Positions 19,911 to 29,174 of a stretch of 64,000 bases of DNA are shown piece after piece (within the stretch, counting starts at the first letter, position 1; each line of letters begins with the position of its first letter). Source of the stretch: Pseudomonas iridis (GTDB lineage Bacteria > Pseudomonadota > Gammaproteobacteria > Pseudomonadales > Pseudomonadaceae); NCBI RefSeq assembly GCF_017980685.1, contig NZ_JACXXO010000002.1, positions 434,001 through 498,000 of the forward strand, read 5' to 3'. Below the pieces are notes generated by a model that worked only from the letters and a program-made list of their open reading frames with translations, was not told the origin of the DNA and did not search any database. The translations under genes and the position numbers were made by a program.

Positions 19911-20779
19911 TGAGCAATAAATCGCTGATCGCCCTGATCGTTGGCGTCGTTGTCGTACTGGTGGGCTGGAACTGCTTCTACATCGTGGCTCAGACCGAGC
20001 GTGCGGTGATGCTGCAGTTCGGTCGTGTGGTTCAGGCCGATGTCCAGCCGGGTCTGCATGTGAAAGTGCCTTACGTCAACCAGGTGCGCAAGTTCGACGC
20101 CCGCCTGCTGACGCTGGATGCGCCGACGCAGCGCTTCCTGACTCTGGAAAAGAAAGCCGTGATGGTCGATGCCTACGCCAAGTGGCGCGTGAAAGATGCC
20201 GAGCGCTTCTACACCGCGACTTCCGGCCTCAAGCAGATTGCCGACGAGCGTCTTTCCCGTCGACTGGAATCCGGTCTGCGTGACCAGTTCGGTAAGCGCA
20301 CCCTGCACGAAGTCGTGTCGGGCGAGCGTGATGCGCTGATGGCTGACATCACCGCGTCGCTGAACAAGATGGCAGAGAAAGAGCTGGGTATCGAAGTCGT
20401 CGATGTCCGGGTCAAGGCCATCGATCTGCCGAAAGAAGTGAACCGCAGTGTGTTCGAGCGTATGAGCACCGAGCGTGAGCGTGAAGCTCGCGAGCACCGC
20501 GCCAAGGGTAACGAGTTGGCTGAAGGCATCCGTGCCGACGCCGATCGTCAACGCCGCGTACTGCTGGCTGAAGCCTATCGTGAATCTCAAGAGATTCGCG
20601 GTGATGGTGATGCCGAGGCCGCTGCGATCTACTCCAAGGCCTACGGTCAGGATCAGGAGTTCTACGGTTTCTACCGTAGCCTGCGCGCCTACCGTGAAAG
20701 CTTCGCGAACAAATCCGACGTCTTGGTCCTCGACCCAAGCAGTGACTTTTTCCGCTACCTGGAAAAGTCCAAGCCTTGA
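19910..20779 (+). CDS. hflC: FtsH protease modulator HflC
   Basis: Partner of HflK in the FtsH-associated membrane complex. 289 residues with one N-terminal membrane helix (LIALIVGVVVVLVGWNCFYIV) and a band-7 domain beginning AQTERAVMLQFGRV. The helical region with EREREAREHRAKGNELAEGI and a YGQDQEFYGFYRSLRAYRESF C-terminal segment are typical. The gene overlaps hflK by one base. Downstream, two hairpins in the intergenic region probably end the hfq-hflX-hflKC transcript. Confidence 0.96.
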   Translation: MSNKSLIALIVGVVVVLVGWNCFYIVAQTERAVMLQFGRVVQADVQPGLHVKVPYVNQVRKFDARLLTLDAPTQRFLTLEKKAVMVDAYAKWRVKDAERFYTATSGLKQIADERLSRRLESGLRDQFGKRTLHEVVSGERDALMADITASLNKMAEKELGIEVVDVRVKAIDLPKEVNRSVFERMSTEREREAREHRAKGNELAEGIRADADRQRRVLLAEAYRESQEIRGDGDAEAAAIYSKAYGQDQEFYGFYRSLRAYRESFANKSDVLVLDPSSDFFRYLEKSKP

Positions 20780-21091
20780 TACGGCGTTGACCTGAATCAT
20801 TCCGCCCGGCGGCTAAAACCTCGGGCGGGGTGATCCTTTGGGAAAACGTGTGTATGATGCGGCAGCCGGGAAATTCCCGGCTTTTTTGCGTCTGCACGTT
20901 TGATTGCTGTTTTTACTGCAGAACATCGGGTTGAATGGCTCGACAGTTTTTCGAGGAAAGTGATGGGCGAAGCCGGTTAAAGGCCTTTCGCTGCGTCGTT
21001 CATGCGCGTGCGTTTTGAACGGACCGGTCATTTTCTGCTTCACTCAAGGCTCGCCTAGTGCTGGCCGCCCGGATCAAAGGGGAATGGCGTA
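20780..21091. other. Intergenic region hflC-hisZ, 312 bases
   Basis: Holds an imperfect hairpin CCGCCCG/CGGGCGG (20802-20828) just after hflC and a strong terminator (20865-20887). About 200 bases of leader before hisZ follow. I see no plausible small gene here; the small YjeT-like (DUF2065) gene that some gammaproteobacteria carry at this position is absent. Confidence 0.55.
20865..20887 (+). terminator. Rho-independent terminator after hflC
   Basis: GCCGGGAA pairs with the following TTCCCGGC to make a tight hairpin, followed directly by a run of six T. Confidence 0.8.
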
Positions 21092-22279
21092 ATGGCAACG
21101 GTAGACCGCTGGCTGCTGCCAGATGGCATCGAAGAAGTACTGCCACCAGAAGCGGCGCGCATTGAAGTCGCGCGTCGTCAGGTGTTGGATCTGTTCCAGA
21201 GCTGGGGTTACGAGTTTGTCGTGACTCCCCATATCGAGTACCTGGAATCCCTGCTGACCGGTGCAGGCTCGGACCTCGATCTGCGTACCTTCAAGGTCAT
21301 CGACCCGCAGTCGGGGCGGCAGATGGGTTTCCGTGCCGACATCACGCCGCAAGTGGCGCGCATCGATGCGCACACCCTGCGTCGCGAGGGTCCGAGCCGT
21401 CTGTGCTACGCCGGCAGCGTATTGCACGCCCAGCCGCGTGCATTGTCGTCGTCGCGCAGTCCGATCCAGTTGGGTGCCGAGTTGTACGGCGATGCCAGTC
21501 CGAGCAGCGACGTTGAGGTAATCAGCCTGATGCTGGCCATGCTGCAACTGGCCGATGTGCCGGACGTGCACATGGACCTCGGTCACGTTGGTATCTACCG
21601 TGGTCTGGCGCGCGCCGCCGGTTTGTCCGGCGAAGTCGAACAGCAGTTGTTCGACGCGTTGCAACGCAAGGCCATCGACGAGGTCATTACCTTGACCGAA
21701 GGCTTGCCGGCCGACCTGTCCGGCATGCTCCGTGCGCTGGTTGACTTGTGCGGCGGCCGTGAAGTGTTGAGCGCTGCCCGCGAGCGTCTGGCCAATGCGC
21801 CGGCGCCGGTGCTGGAAGCACTGGAAGATTTGCTGGCGATAGCCGAGCGCCTGTCGGCTCGCTTCCCGGAGCTGCCGCTGTACTTTGATCTGGGCGAGTT
21901 GCGCGGTTATCACTACCACACCGGTGTGGTGTTCGCGGTGTTCGTACCGGGCGTTGGCCAGTCCATCGCTCAGGGCGGCCGTTACGACGACATCGGCGCC
22001 GACTTCGGTCGCGCCCGTCCGGCGACTGGCTTTTCCACCGATTTGAAAACCCTGGTGACCCTGGGGCGTGCTGAGATCGAGTTACCGTCTGGCGGTATCT
22101 GGATGCCTGACAGTACGGATGCAGCACTCTGGCAGCAGGTTTGTCAGTTGCGCAGTGAGGGTCAGCGTGTCGTTCAGGCATTGCCTGGGCAACCTTTGGC
22201 CGCCGCCCGTGATGCGGACTGCGACCGGCAATTGATTCAGCAGAACGGGCTTTGGCAAGTATCGCCACTGGCTTCTTGA
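21092..22279 (+). CDS. hisZ: ATP phosphoribosyltransferase regulatory subunit HisZ
   Basis: Histidyl-tRNA synthetase-like protein that activates the short form of HisG at the first step of histidine synthesis; it does not charge tRNA. 395 residues with class II synthetase motifs in degenerate form: [30 protein letters not shown] (motif 2 region), [19 protein letters not shown], and the glycine-rich [22 protein letters not shown]. The C-terminal anticodon-binding domain of true HisRS is missing. The ATG at 21092 has AAAGGGGA at 21077-21084. It stands directly before purA, as in other pseudomonads. Confidence 0.95.
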   Translation: MATVDRWLLPDGIEEVLPPEAARIEVARRQVLDLFQSWGYEFVVTPHIEYLESLLTGAGSDLDLRTFKVIDPQSGRQMGFRADITPQVARIDAHTLRREGPSRLCYAGSVLHAQPRALSSSRSPIQLGAELYGDASPSSDVEVISLMLAMLQLADVPDVHMDLGHVGIYRGLARAAGLSGEVEQQLFDALQRKAIDEVITLTEGLPADLSGMLRALVDLCGGREVLSAARERLANAPAPVLEALEDLLAIAERLSARFPELPLYFDLGELRGYHYHTGVVFAVFVPGVGQSIAQGGRYDDIGADFGRARPATGFSTDLKTLVTLGRAEIELPSGGIWMPDSTDAALWQQVCQLRSEGQRVVQALPGQPLAAARDADCDRQLIQQNGLWQVSPLAS

Positions 22280-23623
<1,344 letters not shown>

Positions 23624-23644
23624 TAAGTCGTTGATGTAAAAAAA

Positions 23645-23675
23645 CAAAGGCCCCTTAATCGGGGCCTTTGTCGTT
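23645..23675 (+). terminator. Terminator after purA
   Basis: CAAAGGCCCC and GGGGCCTTTG form a ten-base-pair stem around a six-base loop, followed by a short T-rich stretch (TCGTTT). Confidence 0.8.
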
Positions 23676-23763
23676 TATGCCTGTTGGACGGCATGACCTT
23701 TGCTGTAAGTCTTCCTACAAGAGTGCCATCAAATTAATGGCGTCAGAAGTAGAGGGATTCATA

Positions 23764-25698
23764 GTGTCAGCCGTTCTCTCACTGTTACAAAGCCGTCTGT
23801 TGCGGCCCGTGTTCGTTACCCTTGGTATCGCCCTTTTGGTGCAGGTGTTGGTGGCCGTTGCCCTGACGCGGAGCACGGTCACGGCACTGGAAGCGGATCT
23901 GGCGGTGCGCCTCGGTGCCGACAGCCAGAAACTCTCCGGGGAACTGGAGCAGGCCGGGCGTGAAGTCACGTCGAGTCTCGACGCCTTGTCCGCCAGTACC
24001 CGACAGCGTCTTACCGCCGGTTTGTCTTCTCGCCTGAAGGACGAACAAGCGCAATTGCGTGCAACGCTGGAAAAGGATTTGAAGGATTCGGCCAATGACA
24101 TGGCCCAATTGCTGGCTTCGGTCGCACCCCGCGCGATGTGGGACAGCGACGTGCCGACCCTGTCCGAGTTTGCCCGGCGCGCCCAGCGCAATCCCAATGT
24201 GCTGTTCGTGGTCTACGACGACGCTACGGGCCAACATTTGACCCGTTACCTCAATCGCGAAAATCCGATCAACAAGGCTTTGCTGGAGAAGGGGCAGGGC
24301 GAGCGTGCGCTGGATAAAGTGCTGGATGCGGCAAAGAACGATCCGTCGGTTTATTACCTCGAAGCCTCGATCAGCCCTAACGGCGTTGAAATCGGCAAGG
24401 TGCTGATGGGCGTCTCCACGGCCTCGGTAGAGACCGATCTGGCTGCGCTCGACAAGCGTTTCCTGGCATTGATCGCCAGCAGCGATCAATTGGTCGGCGA
24501 CAGCCTCAAAGGTGCCGCAGCCGATAGCGCCACAGCGATGCGCGCGCGTCTGCAATCGGCACAATCCACCGCTACCGAGATGAAAGCCAATACAGCCAGC
24601 ACAGTGCGGGACGCTGCCGCGACCTTGCGTTGGCGCATCGGTATGGGCCTCGCGCTAGTCGGCTGCGGCGTGCTGTTGCTGCTGGCCGTGGTGCTTGGCC
24701 ATCGCGTGGTCAACCGCTTGAAGATGCTCAATGCAGCGATGGACGACCTTGCAGCGGGCGAGGGTGACCTGACCAAACGCGTACAGATCAACAGCAAGGA
24801 CGAGATCGGTGACATGGCGGCAGCAGTCAACCGCTTTGTCGACAAGTTGCAGCCGATCGTGCGTGAGGCGGGTGATGTGGCCCAGCGCACAGGCGTGGAA
24901 ATCGGCGCGATGACCCTGCGCAATGCCGGTGCCGATGCGGCGGCCGGGATGCAGCGTGACGAAGTCGCGGAAAGTCTGCGGGCGCTTTCGCAAATGGCGG
25001 ACGAGGCCCAATCGGAAAGCCATGCGATGCAGGCTGCGTTGAAGCAGGTGGTTGATATTCGTCAGGCCACTGATGAGAACACCCGCACGTCGGCCAAGGT
25101 CGGCAGTCTGATCGAGGCGCTGGCGGGGCAGGTCGACACGGGGGCGAAAGTCATCGAGCGACTCGCGCAGCAGAGTGAACAGATTGAAGTGGTGCTGACG
25201 GTCATTCACGGGATTGCCGAGCAGACCAACCTGTTGGCATTGAACGCTGCGATCGAAGCGGCACGGGCAGGCGAAACCGGGCGGGGGTTCGCTGTTGTGG
25301 CAGACGAAGTTCGGGCGCTGGCGAGCAAGACACAAAGCTCTACCGGCGACATCCAGGCGCACATCGTCGCGTTGCAGCAAGGCGCGCGTGAGGCGGTGGA
25401 AGCGATCGGGCAGGCCGGACGTCAGGCCAGTGAAGGTTTGCTCGTGCTGCGCGACAGTGCGCGGTTGCAACAGTCGGTGCAGGCTTCGGTCGAGCAGGTG
25501 CATGCAGCGATTGGTCTGGCAACGCAGGCGGCGGCGCATCAGGCTGCGGGTGCGCAAGCGGTGCGTGGACGCGTCGAAACGATCCATGTGCAGGCCGAGA
25601 AAGCGGCCCAGGCTGTGGTGGAAACCACGGCCAGTGGCAAGGTGCTGGATGGCTTGGCTGCGCAGCTTAAGGCGAGCTTGGGGCAATTCCGGGCCTGA
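23764..25698 (+). CDS. Methyl-accepting chemotaxis protein
   Basis: Transmembrane chemoreceptor that would signal to CheA/CheW. I choose GTG 23764, placed 8 bases after a GAGGG site, giving 644 residues; an ATG at 23737 would add nine. Membrane helix 1 is about residues 13-37 ([20 protein letters not shown]) and a mostly helical periplasmic sensor region runs from about 40 to 285. Membrane helix 2 is near 295-315 ([19 protein letters not shown]), then HAMP with the conserved [14 protein letters not shown] exit. The signalling hairpin tip [19 protein letters not shown] is intact, as is [12 protein letters not shown]. The ligand cannot be told from sequence. It stands alone, ending in a palindrome shared with the convergent ABC genes. 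Confidence 0.93.
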   Translation: MSAVLSLLQSRLLRPVFVTLGIALLVQVLVAVALTRSTVTALEADLAVRLGADSQKLSGELEQAGREVTSSLDALSASTRQRLTAGLSSRLKDEQAQLRATLEKDLKDSANDMAQLLASVAPRAMWDSDVPTLSEFARRAQRNPNVLFVVYDDATGQHLTRYLNRENPINKALLEKGQGERALDKVLDAAKNDPSVYYLEASISPNGVEIGKVLMGVSTASVETDLAALDKRFLALIASSDQLVGDSLKGAAADSATAMRARLQSAQSTATEMKANTASTVRDAAATLRWRIGMGLALVGCGVLLLLAVVLGHRVVNRLKMLNAAMDDLAAGEGDLTKRVQINSKDEIGDMAAAVNRFVDKLQPIVREAGDVAQRTGVEIGAMTLRNAGADAAAGMQRDEVAESLRALSQMADEAQSESHAMQAALKQVVDIRQATDENTRTSAKVGSLIEALAGQVDTGAKVIERLAQQSEQIEVVLTVIHGIAEQTNLLALNAAIEAARAGETGRGFAVVADEVRALASKTQSSTGDIQAHIVALQQGAREAVEAIGQAGRQASEGLLVLRDSARLQQSVQASVEQVHAAIGLATQAAAHQAAGAQAVRGRVETIHVQAEKAAQAVVETTASGKVLDGLAAQLKASLGQFRA

Positions 25699-25705
25699 AG
25701 ATCAG

Positions 25706-25782
25706 AAGATCGCAGCCTTCGGCAACTCCTGCAGGGAAACGCAAATCCCCTGTAGGAGCTGCCGAAGTCTGCGATCTTTTTG
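25706..25782. repeat. Inverted-repeat element, GATCGCAG type
   Basis: AGATCGCAGCCTTCGGCAACTCC on one arm and its near-complement GGAGCTGCCGAAGTCTGCGATCT on the other form a long imperfect palindrome with a T run at the end. The same family occurs at 50956-51033. Sitting between two convergent genes, it may also terminate transcription from both sides. Confidence 0.8.
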
Positions 25783-25787
25783 CTTTG

Positions 25788-27353
25788 TCAGCGGCTCAAA
25801 TACATCCGCGTCGTAAGGAGATAGACGGGCAATCCCGAGGCCAATATCAACAGCGCCGCATAAGGCGCCGCCGCTGCAAACTCGACATTCGCGGTATGCG
25901 CCCAGACTTCGGTCGCCAACGTGTTGAGTCCGGTCGGACTCAACAGCAAGGTCGCCGTCAGCTCTTTCATCGCATCCAGAAAAACCAACGCAAACGCTGC
26001 GCCCAATGCCGGGAAAATGATCGGCAGCGTCACCCGGCAAAATGCCGTGAACGACGATGCGCCTAGCGTGCGCGCCGCTTCTTCCAATTGCGGTGCAGCC
26101 TTGTTCAGCGCGGTGCGAATCGGTGCCTGAGCCAGCGGCAGAAACAGCAGTGCATAAGCAATCAGCAGCAAACCAGATGTCTGGTACAGCGCCGGCACGT
26201 AATGCAGGGCGAAATACACCAGCGTCAGTGCGATCACCAGACCTGGCAGCGCATGCAGCAGATAGGGCAGGCGCTCGGCCCAGATCGCCAGTTGACCTTT
26301 GTAACGCACCACCAGCAGGCCGACCGGCACCGCCAGCAGCAGGCACAGCGCTGCGCCACCCAGTGACAACGCCAGCGACGACAGCAGCGCTTCGGTAATT
26401 GCCGCGACCGGGAATGCCGCCGACGACCCGACGGCCAGCCAATACGCCAACATGCCCAGCGGAATCCCGCTGCCGATAATCGCCAGCGTCAGGCAATACA
26501 CCTGACCGACAGCGGCCCAGGGGCCCAGCCTGACTTGCTCGGCCTGACGTGCCGCGCCCTGGCCGGTGCGTACGTGTCTGCCCTTGCCGCGCACGCGCAG
26601 TTCCAGCCACAACAGCACCAGGCACAGCGCTAGCAATACCGCAGAAAGCATTGCCGCATTAGCGTTGCTGAATTCCAGTTCGAACTGCTGATAGATCGCT
26701 GTGGTGAAGGTTTGCAGACCGATGATCGACAGCGCGCCGAACTCCACCAGCATGTGCAAGGCAATCAACAGCGAGCCGGCCAGCAGCGATGGCCAGAGCA
26801 GGGGGAGGGTGACGCGAAAAAACACCCCCCAACGGTTCTGGCCCAGGGTGCGGGCGGATTCTTCAAGGGATGGATCGAGATTGCGCAGGGTCGCTGCGAC
26901 AGGCAAGAAGATCAGCGGGTATTTCGACAGGCTCATCACCAGAATCGCACCGCCAAGGCCTTCGAACTGTGCGCTCAACGACACCCAGGTGAAGCTGCTG
27001 ACAAATGCCGGCACCGCGAACGGCAGGCATAAAATCACGCCCCATAGACGTCGCCCCGGCAAGTTGCTGCGTTCCAGCAGCCAGGCCAGCGACAGACCGA
27101 TCACGCCGCAGGTGACGGTCACGCCGACCATCAATGCCAGGGTGTTGCGCAGCAGGCCGAAAACGTAAGGGCGCCACAACAAGTGCAGCGCTTCGGCCCA
27201 GCCGGCCTGCCAGGTTTTCAGCCCGACATACGCCAGCGGCAGCAGGCTCATGACCACCAGCAACAACACGGGTAGCAACAGCCAGATCGACGGCCGCTTG
27301 CGTCGTGGCACGTAACCCCCGCGCGTGGCGGGGGTGGCTAACGATGCAGTCAT
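25788..27353 (-). CDS. Iron(III) ABC transporter permease (FbpB type)
   Basis: Inner-membrane channel of a periplasmic-binding-protein-dependent ferric iron importer. 521 residues forming two fused permease halves, each with several membrane helices; the first begins with SIWLLLPVLLLVVMSLLPLAYVG. The cytoplasmic ATPase-coupling loops are visible as EESARTLGQNRWGVFFRVTLPLLWPSLLAG in the first half and LEEAARTLGASSFTAFCRVTLPIIFPALGAA in the second. This double EAA arrangement is typical of FbpB/SfuB proteins. The start codon overlaps the stop of the upstream binding-protein gene. No ATPase gene follows here, so the FbpC partner must be encoded elsewhere. Confidence 0.92.
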   Translation of the reverse strand: MTASLATPATRGGYVPRRKRPSIWLLLPVLLLVVMSLLPLAYVGLKTWQAGWAEALHLLWRPYVFGLLRNTLALMVGVTVTCGVIGLSLAWLLERSNLPGRRLWGVILCLPFAVPAFVSSFTWVSLSAQFEGLGGAILVMSLSKYPLIFLPVAATLRNLDPSLEESARTLGQNRWGVFFRVTLPLLWPSLLAGSLLIALHMLVEFGALSIIGLQTFTTAIYQQFELEFSNANAAMLSAVLLALCLVLLWLELRVRGKGRHVRTGQGAARQAEQVRLGPWAAVGQVYCLTLAIIGSGIPLGMLAYWLAVGSSAAFPVAAITEALLSSLALSLGGAALCLLLAVPVGLLVVRYKGQLAIWAERLPYLLHALPGLVIALTLVYFALHYVPALYQTSGLLLIAYALLFLPLAQAPIRTALNKAAPQLEEAARTLGASSFTAFCRVTLPIIFPALGAAFALVFLDAMKELTATLLLSPTGLNTLATEVWAHTANVEFAAAAPYAALLILASGLPVYLLTTRMYLSR

Positions 27354-28363
27354 CAGTTCAAGCCAACTTCGCGTTCCAGTTCCAGCGCTTCTTCGGCATT
27401 GCCCAGGTCGGCCGGGGTGACGTTCGGCGCTTCCAGCTCGCTGAACGGCTTGAGGCCGCGATCAGATTCCATTCCTTTATGCAGCGGGTATTCGGCGGTG
27501 GTCTGAGTGATCACCCGCTGACCTTCTTCGCTGGCCATATAGGCGAGGAATTGCTGGGCTTCTTTTGGATGCTTGCTGGATTTCAGCACGGCGGCACTGG
27601 AGACAGTGATCAAGCCGCCAACGTCGCCGCCGGTGAAGTAGTGCAGTTTCGAATCCAGTTTGCCTTTCTCGCGTTGCAGGGCGAACCAGTAGTAGTTGTT
27701 CACCAGCACGGTGGCGACTTCGCCGTTTTCCACCGCTTTGAGCGCGACCATGTTGTTGCTGTAGGTCTTGCCGAATGCGCGCAGACCGGTCAGCCATTCT
27801 TCGGCGGCGTCACGACCGTGCATCTTGATAATGGCCACGGCCTGTTCCTGGAACGCGCCGCTGGTTGGCACGAAGCCGACCTTGCCTTGCCATTGCGGAT
27901 CGGAGAACTCCATCACCGATTTCGGCAGGTCTTTCTCATCGATCAGTTTCGGGTTGTAGGCAACCACACGGACCCGGGCGGTTACGCCGATCCAGGTGCC
28001 GTTGTTTGCGACGTATTTTTCCGGCAGCACGGCCAGCGTAGCGTCATCGGCCCTGGCCAGCAGGCCTTGCTCGCCAAGTTTGTTCAGTGGCGGGGATTCT
28101 TCGGTGTAGATCACGTCGGCAGGGGAGCGGTCGCCTTCTTCGACGATCTGGCTGGCAAGCTGATTGCTGCTGCCCTTGCGGACATTGACGTGTATGCCGG
28201 TCTTGGCTTCGAAGGCTTTGGCGATCGCATCGCCGACTTCCTTGTGCTGGCCATTGTATAGAGTCAGGGAAACCGCATCGGCAGCCTGGGTGAGGGGAGT
28301 GGCGAGTGCCAGGCCGAGAAGGGTGAAGGTCAAGCCTCGGCGCAGGGTATTTCGAAACGTCAT
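27353..28363 (-). CDS. Iron(III) ABC transporter periplasmic binding protein (FbpA type)
   Basis: Captures ferric iron in the periplasm and delivers it to the permease next door. 336 residues with a signal peptide (TFTLLGLALATPLTQAADA) and the family opening VSLTLYNGQHKEVGDAIAKAFE. Iron-coordination features of FbpA relatives are visible: the NGQHKE segment near the mature N-terminus and the paired tyrosines in VNNYYWFAL. The stop overlaps the permease start by one base in a TGATG arrangement. A probable Fur box at 28401-28419 lies 37 bases upstream of the start. Confidence 0.93.
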   Translation of the reverse strand: MTFRNTLRRGLTFTLLGLALATPLTQAADAVSLTLYNGQHKEVGDAIAKAFEAKTGIHVNVRKGSSNQLASQIVEEGDRSPADVIYTEESPPLNKLGEQGLLARADDATLAVLPEKYVANNGTWIGVTARVRVVAYNPKLIDEKDLPKSVMEFSDPQWQGKVGFVPTSGAFQEQAVAIIKMHGRDAAEEWLTGLRAFGKTYSNNMVALKAVENGEVATVLVNNYYWFALQREKGKLDSKLHYFTGGDVGGLITVSSAAVLKSSKHPKEAQQFLAYMASEEGQRVITQTTAEYPLHKGMESDRGLKPFSELEAPNVTPADLGNAEEALELEREVGLN

Positions 28364-28400
28364 TCTCAGGGTTCCTCACTGTCGCATTGCAAAATCTTGC

Positions 28401-28419
28401 AACAATGATAAACGATATT
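28401..28419 (-). promoter_or_regulatory. Probable Fur box upstream of the iron importer
   Basis: The 19 bases AACAATGATAAACGATATT agree with the Fur consensus GATAATGATAATCATTATC at 13 positions by eye, including the AATGATAA core. The position before an iron-uptake operon supports the call. Confidence 0.6.
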
Positions 28420-28537
28420 GTTTCTCAAGTGCGCCTTGCGGGCTGAGGAGTGGTCTGATAATGCAGTTGGTGTTCGTTCCTGCAGGTGCAATCGAATTCC
28501 GAATAGGGCGTCGGAAATTTCAGGAAGGCAGAAACGC

Positions 28538-28561
28538 AAAAACCCGCTTTCGCGGGTTTTT
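28538..28561 (-). terminator. Terminator of the second tRNA-Leu gene
   Basis: Perfect palindrome AAAAACCCGC TTTC GCGGGTTTTT, which lies just 3' of the minus-strand tRNA at 28595-28681. A near copy follows the other tRNA gene. Confidence 0.85.
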
Positions 28562-28594
28562 GAGAAATCCAGGGTCGTAACCTTGAATTTGAAT

Positions 28595-28681
28595 TGGTGC
28601 CCAGAAGAAGACTCGAACTTCCACGACCTTGCGGTCACCAGCACCTGAAGCTGGCGTGTCTACCAATTTCACCATCTGGGC
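28595..28681 (-). tRNA. tRNA-Leu (anticodon CAG), copy 2
   Basis: Read on the minus strand, 87 bases from GCCCAGATGG to an encoded CCA. The 7-base acceptor stem GCCCAGA/TCTGGGC with discriminator A is intact. The anticodon stem-loop CCAGC-TTCAGGT-GCTGG gives anticodon CAG, decoding CUG. The long variable arm (TGACCGCAAGGTCG) and the TTCGAGT T-loop are as expected for a class II leucine tRNA. Identical in sequence to the copy at 28863-28949. Confidence 0.97.
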
Positions 28682-28716
28682 AATCATCGCAAGCGTTGCC
28701 GCTGTTGATGTGGCGC

Positions 28717-28745
28717 ACTATACGGAGCGCTTTTTGATCTGTAAA
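28717..28745 (-). promoter_or_regulatory. Promoter of tRNA-Leu copy 2
   Basis: On the minus strand, -35 TTTACA, a 17-base spacer and -10 TATAGT, followed by a GC-rich discriminator typical of stable-RNA promoters. The same elements occur before the other copy. Confidence 0.75.
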
Positions 28746-28798
28746 CCCCTGATTTAATTTTAATAAATCGGTTTCAACAAATCCTTTCCTTAGAATGC

Positions 28799-28823
28799 AA
28801 AAAACCCGCTTTCGCGGGTTTTT
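28799..28823 (-). terminator. Terminator of the first tRNA-Leu gene
   Basis: AAAACCCGC TTTC GCGGGTTTT hairpin with flanking A and T runs, nearly identical to the one at 28538-28561 and placed 3' of the tRNA at 28863-28949. Confidence 0.85.
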
Positions 28824-28862
28824 GTATGAGTCCTGAAACTGATCTAGTCTCAAACTCGAAAT

Positions 28863-28949
28863 TGGTGCCCAGAAGAAGACTCGAACTTCCACGACCTTGC
28901 GGTCACCAGCACCTGAAGCTGGCGTGTCTACCAATTTCACCATCTGGGC
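28863..28949 (-). tRNA. tRNA-Leu (anticodon CAG), copy 1
   Basis: Same 87-base sequence as the gene at 28595-28681: GCCCAGA acceptor stem, CAG anticodon, long variable arm and encoded CCA. It has its own promoter and terminator, so the two copies are separate transcription units 268 bases apart. Confidence 0.97.
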
Positions 28950-28985
28950 AGTATCGGCAGCGCTTGTGCGTCGTCGATGGCGCGC

Positions 28986-29014
28986 ACTATACGGAGCGTC
29001 TTTTTAACTGTAAA
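28986..29014 (-). promoter_or_regulatory. Promoter of tRNA-Leu copy 1
   Basis: Minus-strand -35 TTTACA, 17-base spacer, -10 TATAGT and a GCGCGCC discriminator just downstream, about 37 bases from the tRNA 5' end. Confidence 0.75.
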
Positions 29015-29174
29015 CCCCTGCTGCCAAATATTTTGATTTTTTTTACCAGCGGTGTTCAAAACCGCTTTAAAACGGCGATACAGTGCTTTAGATGGGCCTT
29101 TATAGTCTGAAATTTCCCGTTTGATGGCGCCTATGCCAAACTAACCCGTATATAGACAAGGTGAAAACTCTCTA

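Noticed and set aside
20780-21091. A small YjeT-like gene between hflC and hisZ
   Set aside because: No frame with a hydrophobic helix or ribosome site exists; the region carries only hairpins and leader.
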